From assembly GCF_000156355.1 (NCBI RefSeq), contig NZ_GG657883.1, positions 160,467-224,466 of the forward strand: a stretch of 64,000 bases of DNA. Direction: 5' to 3'. The stretch comes from Methylophaga thiooxydans DMS010 (GTDB lineage: Bacteria > Pseudomonadota > Gammaproteobacteria > Nitrosococcales > Methylophagaceae). Positions 9,094-18,697 of this stretch are shown here, one piece after another; the first letter of the stretch is position 1, and every line of letters starts with the position of its first letter. Position numbers and translations under genes: made by a program. Under the pieces are notes generated by a model that saw only the letters and a program-made list of their open reading frames with translations, was not told the origin of the DNA and did not search any database.

Positions 9094-9670
9094 ACCCTGA
9101 AAACTGTTTGACGATATCGTCACGTAGTTTGGCTGGCAGGGTAAAAGTGATGGTGACTTTATCAGTGAATTGCTGATCAATAATTTGTCCACGCACTTGC
9201 TTCAATTGATATTCCAGCATTTGTAATTGCGGATAATCAATTTCTAATGTGACCTCAGCCATTTCAACCCAGGGAATAATGGTTGCCGCAGCCATCGCCT
9301 CTTTTGCCGCTGTGGCATAAGCTCGGGTCAAACCACCCGTGCCGAGTTTAATGCCCCCGAAATAGCGCACCACGCCCACCACTGTATTGATCAATGATTC
9401 ACCTTCAAGCGGTGCCAGAATAGGGCGGCCTGCTGTACCAGAGGGCTCACCCGCATCATGAAATCGCTCAGTAATAAAACCTTCTGGTTGCCTGATGCGC
9501 CAAGCGAAAGCCAGATGATTTGCATTGGGATGTTGGCGCGCTAATAAGCCGAGTTGATGTAACGCCTCTTGCTCGTTATTACAGGGCATGATGGCACCAA
9601 TAAAGCGAGATTTTTTGATTTCATACTCAGCCTGAACTGATGTGGTGATAGTGAATAATTCGGACGCCAT
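9083..9670 (-). CDS. yigZ: YigZ/IMPACT family protein
   Basis: A 195-aa member of the IMPACT/YigZ family, homologous to eukaryotic IMPACT/Yih1 translation regulators; its bacterial role is unsettled. Family motifs are clear: EIKKSRFIGAI near residue 18, DAGEPSGTAGRPIL (~73-86), VGVVRYFGGIKLGTGGLTRA (~99-118) and AYATAAKEA. A C-terminal ferredoxin-like DUF1949 domain follows (YPQLQMLEYQL). It is divergent from the cupin gene and convergent, with overlap, with the methyltransferase. Confidence 0.93.
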   Translation of the reverse strand: MASELFTITTSVQAEYEIKKSRFIGAIMPCNNEQEALHQLGLLARQHPNANHLAFAWRIRQPEGFITERFHDAGEPSGTAGRPILAPLEGESLINTVVGVVRYFGGIKLGTGGLTRAYATAAKEAMAAATIIPWVEMAEVTLEIDYPQLQMLEYQLKQVRGQIIDQQFTDKVTITFTLPAKLRDDIVKQFSGFSG

Positions 9671-9755
9671 TGTTGCTAGCTATAGGAAAAAGACATGTAA
9701 CAATTTAACATATCGCACCATAGCAGGTGTTTATCACCCAGCAGAGGATGAGAAG

Positions 9756-10034
9756 ATGAAAGCCATTACAGTAGAACATCAAGCAGAGCAGGCACGTCTT
9801 ACCGACCTTGGCGTTTATGCATGGCCTATCTGGGAAAAAGGGCAATCAGAATTTCCGTGGCATTACGATGAGACAGAAACAGCCTATATTTTAGATGGCG
9901 AAGTCGTCGTGACATCAGCTGATGGGCAGGAAATTGTTCATCTCAAAGCGGGTGATCTCGTCACCTTTGCAGCAGGCTTGTCCTGCCGCTGGGAGATCAA
10001 ACAAGATTTACGTAAACATTACCAATTTGGTTAA
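9756..10034 (+). CDS. small cupin-domain protein
   Basis: A 92-aa single-domain cupin (Cupin_3/EutQ-like). Conserved strands include WPIWEKGQSEFPWHYDETET, then AYILDGEVVVTSADG and LKAGDLVTFAAGLSCRWEI. A longer frame opens upstream, but the ATG at 9756 is preceded by GAGG and matches the usual start of these proteins (MKAITVEH). Metal binding is probable from HYDETE; the ligand or substrate is unknown. It lies 15 bp before rapA and may be co-transcribed. Confidence 0.82.
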   Translation: MKAITVEHQAEQARLTDLGVYAWPIWEKGQSEFPWHYDETETAYILDGEVVVTSADGQEIVHLKAGDLVTFAAGLSCRWEIKQDLRKHYQFG

Positions 10035-10049
10035 CAATCGGGGAATATT

Positions 10050-12896
10050 TTGTCAGACAGTGAGTTTGTAGTCGGCCAACGATGGGTCAGTAATAGCGAA
10101 GCCGAACTAGGTTTGGGGATCATCAAACAATTAAGTGGTCGCCAAATAGAAGTGTTTTTTCCAGCAACCGAGGAAACCCGGTTTTACGCGGCGAATAATG
10201 CCCCGTTAAGCCGTGTGATCTATTCAGTTGGTGAACAAGTCAAAACTCGAGAGCAGCAAAGCTTTACCATTTCCACCGTTCAGGAATTCAATGGTAATTA
10301 TATTTATCAGGGTGATAGCAGTGATGGTGACGCTATCAGTATTCATGAAATGGATCTGGACAGCCGCGTTCACTTTAACAAACCCCAGGATCGGCTTTTT
10401 GCCGGTCAGGTTGATAAAAACAGTAAGTTTGAATTACGTGCAAAAACCCTGGCACACCAACACAGTTTGCTGAGTTCGTCTGTCTATGGTCTGTTGGGTG
10501 GTCGCGTACAGTTCTTACCACATCAGCTCTACATCGCGCGCAATGTAACGCAACGTTTTGCCCCTCGGGTATTGTTGGCTGATGAAGTGGGCTTGGGTAA
10601 GACCATTGAAGCGGGTTTGATTCTACATCGCCAAGTATTAACCGGACAGGTGAGAAGAGCATTGATTGTGGTGCCTGATGCGTTATTGCATCAATGGCTG
10701 GTAGAAATGCTCAGACGGTTCAACCTGCGTTTTACTCTGATTGATAAAGATCGTCATGAGGCGTTGACCGAACAGGATGAAGGCAATCCTTTTGATAGTG
10801 CTCAACTGGTGCTATGTGGCCTGTCGGAGCTTATTGCACACCCGGATATGCAGGCCGATGTGACCGCTGCCGACTGGGATATGATGATTGTCGATGAGGC
10901 ACACCATCTTTACTGGCAGGAAGGGAACGTTAGTGACGAATACGCCCTGATTGAAACACTCGCTGCCCAAATACCGAGCCTGCTGCTATTAACGGCAACG
11001 CCAGAACAATTAGGTATTGATAGCCATTTTGCACGTCTGCGTTTGTTAGATCCGGATCGTTTCCATGATTTGGCAGCATTTAAACAGCAGGAAGAAGCCT
11101 ATCAACCCGTTAGTGAACTCATTGACTTGCTCGATGCTGATACAGCGTTAGAACAGGTACAAAAACCCGCAACTCAAAAGCAGCTTGCTGAGTATCTCGA
11201 TGCCGATTTACTAGCGCAATTGCTTGTTGAGGACACATTCCTAGATGCCAGTCAGATAGCCATCAGACAGTTGTTGGATAGGCATGGCACTGGCCGAGTG
11301 TTATTCAGAAATACCCGTGATGTGGTTGCCGGTTTCCCCGAGCGTGTATTGCACCCTTATCCTTTGACCTTGCCAGAAGCTTTACAAACCTCTGACGAAC
11401 CCGTTTTGCTGCCTGAAAACTTATTAGGTGATGCTTGGTTGCAAACTGATGAACGGGTGCAGTGGTTAGTTGATTTCTTAAAAGCACATCGTCAGGACAA
11501 AGTGCTGATTATTTGCGCCCAGGCCGATACCGCGATGGACTTGGAAACCCTGTTGCGGCTCCACCATGGCGTGCGCAGTGCGGTATTCCATGAAGATATG
11601 AGTCTGGTGAACCGTGATCGCGCTGCTGCTTTCTTTGCCGAAGAGGAAGAGGGCGCCCAATGCTTAGTCTGTTCTGAAATTGGTAGTGAAGGCCGTAACT
11701 TCCAGTTTTGCCATCAACTGGTGTTGTTTGATTTACCGAACAATCCAGACTTGCTGGAGCAACGTATTGGTCGATTAGATCGTATTGGGCAGCACCATGC
11801 TGTCAATATTCACGTACCTTTTTATGAAAAAAGTGCTCAGCAAGTATTGTTCAACTGGTATCACCAGGGCATGAACGCATTTGAACGTGTGTTTGCTGCG
11901 GGTCAAGTTGTGTCAGCCCAAACCGATGTTTTATTACAGCGGTGTTTGCAAGACAGTAATGATAAAAAAGCACAGTCAGAATTAATTGAAAGTACTCAAG
12001 AGATTGTGGCGACAACGCTGGCAGCGATGCAATCAGGTAGAAACCGCTTGCTGGAACGTAACTCGTTCGACAAACAGGATGCCGGATTAATCGTTGCAGA
12101 ACTGGAAGATGCCACGCGAGCGTTAGAGTTAGCTGACTATATGGATGATGTCTTCGATGCATTTGGTGTCGATCAACAAACACATAGTGCTGACAGCATC
12201 ATCGTTGAACCGGGCTCTCATATGTTGTTTGAGCAGTTTCCCGCTTTACCGGAGGATGGTTTAACAGCGACTTACCAGCGACATCGGGCGTTGAGTCGTG
12301 AAGATATGGCATTTCTGAGTTGGGAACACCCAATGGTCACCGGTGCGATGGATCTTGTCATCAGTAGTGACTTAGGGAACAGCGCTTTCTGTACGCTTGA
12401 AACCAGTGCGTTTAACGCCGGTACTTTGTTATTAGAAGCCTTGTTTGTGGTTAATTGTGTGTCGGGAAGACAATTACAGACGAACCGTTTCATCACAGAC
12501 AGTCATCTTCGATTAGTGATTGACGAACGTGGCAGACAACATCAGGAGAGTGTGCCTGATCGTGAGTTTAATAAACTAGCGGGTCGTATACCACGCGCAA
12601 CGGCGCAAGAGTTGATTCGCCATGCCAGAGGTCAAATCTCCGGGCTGATCGAACACGCTGAGAAAGCGGTAGTGGCACCACAAGAACGGATTCGCCAGCA
12701 AGCCTTAGATGCGATGCATGCAGAGTTAGAAGCAGAACAACAACGACTGCAAGCATTGGCAGAGGTGAACCCAACTATTCGCCAGCAAGAAATTGATTTT
12801 CTGGCGCAACGTCGGGCACAACTGGCAGATAGTATACAATCAGCAGAGTTGAGGCTGGATGCCGTCAGGGTCGCGATTGTGACCGAACCATCATAA
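10050..12896 (+). CDS. rapA: RNA polymerase-associated SWI2/SNF2 ATPase RapA
   Basis: RapA (HepA) binds RNA polymerase and recycles it from post-termination complexes. At 948 aa it is near full family length. Order: N-terminal Tudor-like domains (FVVGQRWVSNSEAELGLGI), SNF2 helicase core with Walker A LADEVGLGKTIEAGLIL (~176-192), DEAH box IVDEAHHLYW, motif III LLTATPEQLG, motifs V-VI GSEGRNFQFCHQLVLFDLP and QRIGRLDRIGQ, then the RapA-specific C-terminal domain ending in a coiled coil. Translation starts at TTG (10050), 6 nt after GGGGAA. Confidence 0.96.
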   Translation: MSDSEFVVGQRWVSNSEAELGLGIIKQLSGRQIEVFFPATEETRFYAANNAPLSRVIYSVGEQVKTREQQSFTISTVQEFNGNYIYQGDSSDGDAISIHEMDLDSRVHFNKPQDRLFAGQVDKNSKFELRAKTLAHQHSLLSSSVYGLLGGRVQFLPHQLYIARNVTQRFAPRVLLADEVGLGKTIEAGLILHRQVLTGQVRRALIVVPDALLHQWLVEMLRRFNLRFTLIDKDRHEALTEQDEGNPFDSAQLVLCGLSELIAHPDMQADVTAADWDMMIVDEAHHLYWQEGNVSDEYALIETLAAQIPSLLLLTATPEQLGIDSHFARLRLLDPDRFHDLAAFKQQEEAYQPVSELIDLLDADTALEQVQKPATQKQLAEYLDADLLAQLLVEDTFLDASQIAIRQLLDRHGTGRVLFRNTRDVVAGFPERVLHPYPLTLPEALQTSDEPVLLPENLLGDAWLQTDERVQWLVDFLKAHRQDKVLIICAQADTAMDLETLLRLHHGVRSAVFHEDMSLVNRDRAAAFFAEEEEGAQCLVCSEIGSEGRNFQFCHQLVLFDLPNNPDLLEQRIGRLDRIGQHHAVNIHVPFYEKSAQQVLFNWYHQGMNAFERVFAAGQVVSAQTDVLLQRCLQDSNDKKAQSELIESTQEIVATTLAAMQSGRNRLLERNSFDKQDAGLIVAELEDATRALELADYMDDVFDAFGVDQQTHSADSIIVEPGSHMLFEQFPALPEDGLTATYQRHRALSREDMAFLSWEHPMVTGAMDLVISSDLGNSAFCTLETSAFNAGTLLLEALFVVNCVSGRQLQTNRFITDSHLRLVIDERGRQHQESVPDREFNKLAGRIPRATAQELIRHARGQISGLIEHAEKAVVAPQERIRQQALDAMHAELEAEQQRLQALAEVNPTIRQQEIDFLAQRRAQLADSIQSAELRLDAVRVAIVTEPS

Positions 12897-12945
12897 AGTG
12901 GGATAGTCTGGGTTGATGTAAAACGCAAACTGCTTGGAGCGCACA

Positions 12946-14178
12946 TTGTTTAAAAAGATTGCTTTACCTTTCATTATCATCATTGCGGCAGTCGTTATAT
13001 TTAGTGCGCTTAAATTGACCCGTCCAGAAACAGCGGTACGTGAGCCAGTAGAAAAATCATGGCTGGTTGAAGCGGTGACCGCTGAATTTACCACCATCGC
13101 GCCAGATATTACGATCTATGGTCGTGTGGAAACCCCGCGTGATGCCATGCTCAAAGCATCATTAGAGGCCGATGTCGAACAAGTGCACGTGCTAGAAGGT
13201 GACAATGTTCGTTCCGGACAACGGTTGTTAAAGCTGGATGACACGGATGTGCTATTACAACGTCAACAGCGGCAAGCCGATATTGACGAAATTCTTGCCT
13301 CAATAGACAGTGAGAAAGCACGTTTTAAACGCGATACTGCCTTACTCGACAATCAGCAACAGCTCGTCGCGCTTGCTGACAAGGCAGTGGTGCGGGCGCA
13401 AAAGCTGGAACAAACCCGGCTGGCTTCTAAAGCCGCGCTGGATGAAGCGAAGGCGGCATATGAGCAACAAGTTTTGTCGCTTAAGCAACTGCAGTTTGAT
13501 ATTGATGAACATCCTGCCCGCTTAGCCCAACGTCGGGCGGCACTCAGTCGTGCACAGGCATTACTTGAACAAACGGAAGTGAATCAGCGTCGAACTGAGA
13601 TTAAAGCCCCTTTTAATGGACGGGTAGCCAAACTCAATGTCGCATTGGGGGATAGAGTGCGTGCCGGCGATAGCTTAGTTCAGGTTTATGACTTAGATAA
13701 TTTGGAAGTCAGAGCACAAATTCCCGGCCGTTACATCAATCAAGTTCGCCAGATGATGCAAAAGGGTAAATCGTTACAGGCTGTTGCACAGTTAGATGGA
13801 CAAACGATTCATTTGGAATTGACTCGTCTATCAGGAGAAGTGAGGCAAGATAGCGGTGGATTGGATGGACTATTTCGTCTGATTAACAACGTCGAGCCGT
13901 TACCATTGGGGACATTTGTTGAACTGCAACTGCAGTTAGCCAAGCAAGAAAACGTGATTGAAATTCCGTTTAGCGCGCTGTACGGATTGGATCATGTCTA
14001 TTTGATTCAAGAGGGTTTTTTGCAAGCCGTGGCGATCGAGCGGATTGGCGAAGTGGCACGCCCATCAGGTCAAAATAGTGTCTTAATTCGCAGCAATGAA
14101 ATAGCCGCTGGTGACATGATTGCGATAACCCAGCTCCCGAATGCTATCACCGGTTTGAAGGTGGAGATCGCTGAGTGA
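12946..14178 (+). CDS. RND efflux periplasmic adaptor (membrane fusion protein)
   Basis: A 410-aa adaptor linking an inner-membrane RND pump to an outer-membrane channel. It has an N-terminal membrane anchor (LPFIIIIAAVVIFSALKL), a first lipoyl half (EADVEQVHVLEGDNVRSGQR), an alpha-helical hairpin rich in Gln/Ala (~100-205), the second lipoyl half (IKAPFNGRVAKLNVALGDRV) and a beta-barrel domain. I chose the TTG at 12946 because GGAG precedes it by 6 nt; an in-frame TTG at 12934 lacks such a site. The stop is next to the pump's GTG start, so translation is coupled. Confidence 0.9.
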   Translation: MFKKIALPFIIIIAAVVIFSALKLTRPETAVREPVEKSWLVEAVTAEFTTIAPDITIYGRVETPRDAMLKASLEADVEQVHVLEGDNVRSGQRLLKLDDTDVLLQRQQRQADIDEILASIDSEKARFKRDTALLDNQQQLVALADKAVVRAQKLEQTRLASKAALDEAKAAYEQQVLSLKQLQFDIDEHPARLAQRRAALSRAQALLEQTEVNQRRTEIKAPFNGRVAKLNVALGDRVRAGDSLVQVYDLDNLEVRAQIPGRYINQVRQMMQKGKSLQAVAQLDGQTIHLELTRLSGEVRQDSGGLDGLFRLINNVEPLPLGTFVELQLQLAKQENVIEIPFSALYGLDHVYLIQEGFLQAVAIERIGEVARPSGQNSVLIRSNEIAAGDMIAITQLPNAITGLKVEIAE

Positions 14179-17100
14179 GTGACCAGCCCCGTCGAGATTT
14201 TATCGGTGTATTTGCCCAGCATAAGGTCGCTGCAAATCTTCTGATGATTATTATGCTCATTGCCGGTACCTTGGCGTTGAGCAAACTTAATACCCAGTTT
14301 TTTCCAAACTTCGCCTTAGACATTGTCACGGTAAGTGTTGAGTGGCGAGGCGCCAGTGCGGAGGATGTTGAAGATGCCTTATCCAGCCGGATTGAACAAG
14401 AATTAAGGACGATCGATTACGTTGATAAGATGACATCGACCTCATCTTATGGCTCAGCACTGGTTACACTGGAGTTTGAAGAAGGTACTGATATGGGCAA
14501 AGCCCTGGATCAGGTCAAAGATCATATTGCCCGATTGCGTAACCTACCGACTGATTCTGAAACCCCCGAAGTAACTCTCGTAACTCGCTATGACAGCGTG
14601 GCGCGTTTGTTGGTGACAACAGAAGGAAAGTTGAGTGAGTTACGTGATCTGGTCCATCAGATTGAACATGAGTTACTTGATAGGGGGATTTCACGAGTAA
14701 ACATCAGTGGGCTTCCCGAAGAAGAAATAGCGATTCAGTTGAGCACACACGAACTGGAATCACTGGGCTTGAGTTTTGAAGAGGTTGGCCAACGTATTGG
14801 CGAGCAAAGCCAAGATTTACCCGCTGGAGAAGTGGGAAATGATGAAACGGCGCGTCAGCTTCGCAGTCTGGATCAGCGGCGAGACGCTCGTGCCTTTAGC
14901 ACCTTGCCGTTAAAAAGTGATTTTGAGGGCGGTTTGCTCACCCTCGACGATGTCGCAGAAATAGAACGACGACCGATGCGAAATCAGGTAAACGTGTTCT
15001 ACAAAGGTCAGCCTGCAGTCGAAATCGAATTACAGCGAACCGAAAATGCCGATGCACTTGATTCAGCTAAAATAATGGAGCAATGGCTCGATGAAACAAG
15101 AGTTACTCTGCCAAAAGGCGTTCAAATCAAAGTCTATGATGCGAGCTGGGCATTAATTAAAGAGCGCATCAATCTACTGCTAACCAATGGACTAACCGGG
15201 CTGATTTTGGTACTCGGCGTCTTATTCCTATTTTTGCATGGTCGCGTCGCCTTCTGGGTTGCGGTGGGTATACCGGTGTCGTTTATGGCTGCGCTATCTG
15301 TGCTCTATCTGCTGGGTGGTAGCATTAATATGATTAGCCTGTTTGGTCTGATCATGTCGCTCGGGATCATCGTTGATGATGCCATCGTGGTGGGGGAAGA
15401 TGCCTTATCTCACTACCAAAGTGGTGAGCGTTCATTAACAGCGGCTGAAGGTGGTGCCAGACGCATGTTAGCACCGGTCATTTCATCGTCACTGACGACC
15501 ATCTCATCATTTCTGCCTTTGATGCTGATAAGTGGGGTAATCGGCAATATTCTGTTCGATATTCCGTTTGTTGTTGTGTGTGTGATTATTGCTTCGTTGA
15601 TTGAGAGTTTTCTTATACTTCCCGGTCACTTACGCCATTCATTTCATACTATGCATCATGCAGAGCCAGGACGGTTTAGAAAGTATTTAGACGATAAATT
15701 TAACTTTTTTCGTGATCGCCAATTTAAACCGCTGGTGACACTGGCGGTGAAAAATCGTTGGACGACGATCACCGCCACGATTGCTTTACTCATTGTCGCC
15801 TTCGGATTATTAGCAAGTGGTCGTATATTGTTTAATTTTTTCCCTTCACCCGAAGGCACGACTATCGTTGTAAATGCTCGATTTATAGCGGGCACCCCTG
15901 GCTCTCATGTTGAGCGTTTTCTCGGTCATGTTAATCAAGCATTAGAAAAAACCACCAATGAGATGGAAACCGATATTGTGCAAATGGCTGTAACGCGTAT
16001 GGGGACAGCCGCTTCCGCCAATGCCAGTGGTAGCGGTTCCCAAGTCGATGAACGCTTTGGTTCGATTCAATTAGAAATGATTTCACCGGACCAGCGTGAT
16101 ATCCGAAATAAAGACTTTATAAATGCTTGGCAAAACAACATCCAACTTCCCGCTGGGATTGAAACCTTCACCATTAGCGAGCGCCGAGGTGGCCCGCCGG
16201 GTAAGGATATTGATATTCGGCTAACGGGTGCGTCGGCAGACACCTTAAAAGCTGCATCACAAGACATAACGGAAAAATTAAAAGATTATGCGGGCGTTAG
16301 TGCGATTGAAGATGATATGCCCTATGGTCAGGAGCAATTGATTTATCGCATTAAAGGACAGGGGGAAGTATTAGGGCTGACCGTGAATAATGTCGGTCGC
16401 CAGCTACGTGCAGCATTTGATGGGCAACTGGTACAGATTTTCCAAGATGGTGATGATGAAGTCGAAGTGCGGGTGATGTTACCTGACCATGAACGCAACA
16501 CCCTAGCGACATTAGAAAACTTTATGGTGCGATTACCTCAGGGAGGCAGTGCGCCTTTATCGAGTGTGGTTGAGTTTGAGTCACGGCGTGGCTTTGATGT
16601 ACTTCGTCATACCGATAGCCAGCTGGCGATACATACAACAGCCACTGTGGATGCAACGGTCAATAACAACAACGAAATACTTGCAGATATGCAGCAGGAA
16701 TTTTTACCCGCTTTGTCATCCCGCTATGGCGTCAAAATCGCTTATGAGGGTAGAGCAGAGGAGCAGGCTGAAACAATCGGAGATATGATGCAGGGTATGA
16801 TGCTTGCCTTTGTCATGATCTATTTGGTGTTGGCGTGGGTGTTTGCATCCTATGGTTGGCCTTTGGTGGTGATGACAGCGATTCCATTTGGTTTGATCGG
16901 GGCAATCTTTGGCCATTGGTTACTTAATATTGATCTAACAATTTTGTCCTTATTCGGTATTTTTGGTTTATCCGGTATTGTCGTTAATGATTCGATTATT
17001 TTGGTGACATTCTTTAAGCACCTGCGCGAGGCTGGCATGGAAACTCAGCAGGCGATTATCGAGGCAGCCACTAAACGTCTCCGTGCTGTTTTGCTAACGT

Positions 17101-17309
17101 CATTAACAACTGTAGGCGGCCTCACACCTTTACTGTTTGAAACCTCGTTGCAGGCGCAATTCTTAATTCCTATGGCTGTGTCTATTTCGTTCGGTTTGAT
17201 GTTCGCAACACTCTTGGTTTTACTGGTTATTCCGGCTCTGTTGTCAGTTCATGAAAGTGCAGTAGGCCGGATGGAAACCCCGACAACACAGCAAAGCAGT
17301 CAAATTTGA
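14175..17309 (+). CDS. RND family efflux pump permease (HAE1/HAE3-like)
   Basis: A 1044-aa proton-driven inner-membrane exporter of the AcrB superfamily. It has an N-terminal membrane segment (VAANLLMIIMLIAGTLALSK), two large periplasmic loops and TM clusters at ~335-480 and ~855-1030. The proton-relay region in TM4 reads LIMSLGIIVDDAIVVGEDAL, with the paired Asp of the family. The GTG start overlaps the adaptor stop. The substrate cannot be read from sequence. The adjoining haemolysin/ANL/HDO operon downstream makes export of that pathway's product one possibility. Confidence 0.93.
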   Translation: MSDQPRRDFIGVFAQHKVAANLLMIIMLIAGTLALSKLNTQFFPNFALDIVTVSVEWRGASAEDVEDALSSRIEQELRTIDYVDKMTSTSSYGSALVTLEFEEGTDMGKALDQVKDHIARLRNLPTDSETPEVTLVTRYDSVARLLVTTEGKLSELRDLVHQIEHELLDRGISRVNISGLPEEEIAIQLSTHELESLGLSFEEVGQRIGEQSQDLPAGEVGNDETARQLRSLDQRRDARAFSTLPLKSDFEGGLLTLDDVAEIERRPMRNQVNVFYKGQPAVEIELQRTENADALDSAKIMEQWLDETRVTLPKGVQIKVYDASWALIKERINLLLTNGLTGLILVLGVLFLFLHGRVAFWVAVGIPVSFMAALSVLYLLGGSINMISLFGLIMSLGIIVDDAIVVGEDALSHYQSGERSLTAAEGGARRMLAPVISSSLTTISSFLPLMLISGVIGNILFDIPFVVVCVIIASLIESFLILPGHLRHSFHTMHHAEPGRFRKYLDDKFNFFRDRQFKPLVTLAVKNRWTTITATIALLIVAFGLLASGRILFNFFPSPEGTTIVVNARFIAGTPGSHVERFLGHVNQALEKTTNEMETDIVQMAVTRMGTAASANASGSGSQVDERFGSIQLEMISPDQRDIRNKDFINAWQNNIQLPAGIETFTISERRGGPPGKDIDIRLTGASADTLKAASQDITEKLKDYAGVSAIEDDMPYGQEQLIYRIKGQGEVLGLTVNNVGRQLRAAFDGQLVQIFQDGDDEVEVRVMLPDHERNTLATLENFMVRLPQGGSAPLSSVVEFESRRGFDVLRHTDSQLAIHTTATVDATVNNNNEILADMQQEFLPALSSRYGVKIAYEGRAEEQAETIGDMMQGMMLAFVMIYLVLAWVFASYGWPLVVMTAIPFGLIGAIFGHWLLNIDLTILSLFGIFGLSGIVVNDSIILVTFFKHLREAGMETQQAIIEAATKRLRAVLLTSLTTVGGLTPLLFETSLQAQFLIPMAVSISFGLMFATLLVLLVIPALLSVHESAVGRMETPTTQQSSQI

Positions 17310-17371
17310 TAAGTTAGTCTTAATAAAAACGATAATTAGTACTAACCGCGATGATGACGAAAGGAAAATTT

Positions 17372-18607
17372 ATGTACGTGACAAAACATTTGCTAACCGC
17401 GTTTTTTATAGCCAGTCTGTTTTCTCACGTTACCTTGGCAGAGCAGCTTGAAGCCGAGTATTCAAACCAACTAAGCTTAGCCAGCCTGACCGAGAAGGTG
17501 TATCAACGGTTACCTGGAAAGGCCGGTGAAGCAAAGTATGAGCAGCTTCGCCAGGCGAATGACGCGGTGACGAATACGCTGTTTGCTGCACCCGCTATAG
17601 CTAATCTAAGTCATTATAACGATGCCATTGGAAGTAGCGATGGTTTTCAGGAGTGGGAAAGTGGTGTCGATCTGCCACTATGGCTGCCTGGTCAAAAACA
17701 GAAGCAGCAGGCTCTATCAGATAAGATTGCTGCCGAACTACCTGCCTATCAACAACAGTTGAGATTACAGGCGTCTGGAGAGGTACGTCAGTTACTATGG
17801 CAAGTAAAACTTGCCGAAGTCCAGCTTGAGCAGGCGACTATTGCCTGGCAAACAGCACGAAAACTCGAACAGGATGTTGAACACCGCGTTAAAGCAGGTG
17901 ATTTGCCGAGGACGGAACGTTTGCTCGCAAGCAGTAATACCCTGGAAACACTCAGTAAAAAAGCCGATGCAGCCGCTTTATTAAAACAACAACTCAAGGT
18001 ATATGCGTTGATAACCGGTGAAACCGCGTTGCCGTCTGTCGTTGTTGAGGAGGTAGCGCCAGCGGTTGATTGGAAGCAAACCCACCCTCGATTGTTATTA
18101 CAGGATCAGGTCATTGCCCGCCTGCAAGCAGAGATGGGGGTGGCGCAATTTGATGCCGCGGTTAATCCGAATCTAGCTGTGGGTGTCAGACGCGAACGCG
18201 GTGACTTTGATGAAAGTTTTAATAATAGCTTGGGGCTCGGTATCAGTTTTGCATTTGACGATAGCCGCTTTAGTCAGCCTGCTATTGCAAAAGCGGGGGC
18301 AGAACTAGCTGATGCACAGGTCGAACGACAAGCCTTATTACGTGAGTTAGATACACGCTTGCTAACTCGCCAGCAACAACTTGCGAGCACCCAAGAACAA
18401 TTAGCCTTAGTCAGCAAACAAGATGCAACCACGCAGCAGTATTATCAGCTTCAAAAGCGAGCTTTTGATTTGGGCGAACTCAACCTGATTGATTTGCTTC
18501 GCAGCCAAGTATTGGCAAATACCAGCCAGAGCCGTAAACGTGAACTTGAAGTGCAAATTAAGCAGCAAAAAGCCGCGTTAAATCAGGCGTTAGGCGTAAT
18601 TTTGTAG
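17372..18607 (+). CDS. TolC-family outer-membrane efflux channel
   Basis: A 411-aa outer-membrane efflux protein with a signal peptide (VTKHLLTAFFIASLFSHVTLA) and the long helical repeats of the OEP fold (QLRLQASGEVRQLLWQVKLAE; QQYYQLQKRAFDLGELNLID). I chose the ATG at 17372 because AAGGA lies 6 nt upstream; a longer frame from 17351 has no good ribosome site. It follows the pump by 62 bp, and the gap contains the palindrome TTAGTACTAA (17336-17345). It completes a tripartite exporter with the two preceding genes. Confidence 0.87.
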   Translation: MYVTKHLLTAFFIASLFSHVTLAEQLEAEYSNQLSLASLTEKVYQRLPGKAGEAKYEQLRQANDAVTNTLFAAPAIANLSHYNDAIGSSDGFQEWESGVDLPLWLPGQKQKQQALSDKIAAELPAYQQQLRLQASGEVRQLLWQVKLAEVQLEQATIAWQTARKLEQDVEHRVKAGDLPRTERLLASSNTLETLSKKADAAALLKQQLKVYALITGETALPSVVVEEVAPAVDWKQTHPRLLLQDQVIARLQAEMGVAQFDAAVNPNLAVGVRRERGDFDESFNNSLGLGISFAFDDSRFSQPAIAKAGAELADAQVERQALLRELDTRLLTRQQQLASTQEQLALVSKQDATTQQYYQLQKRAFDLGELNLIDLLRSQVLANTSQSRKRELEVQIKQQKAALNQALGVIL

Positions 18608-18631
18608 ACTTTTTTAAATGCACTTCTTAGC

Positions 18632-18648
18632 CTTAATTTTCTCTTAAG
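18632..18648 (+). promoter_or_regulatory. PmrA/QseB-type response-regulator box
   Basis: CTTAAT (18632-18637), TTTCT, CTTAAG (18643-18648): an exact direct repeat with 5-bp spacing, identical to the PmrA-box consensus described for the PmrA/BasR/QseB branch of OmpR regulators. A possible -10, CATACT, lies 22 bp downstream at 18671-18676, the distance expected when the second half-site covers the -35 position. It sits 50 bp before the haemolysin-family gene, whose operon encodes a regulator of this branch. Confidence 0.7.
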
Positions 18649-18697
18649 TTTTGGCAATTAACCTAGGCACCATACTTAAAACTCACTGGAGTGATGT

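Noticed and set aside
17319..17335. Second PmrA-like box before the TolC-like gene (CTTAAT-N5-CGATAA)
   Set aside because: Only the first half-site matches; the second agrees at too few positions to be credible.
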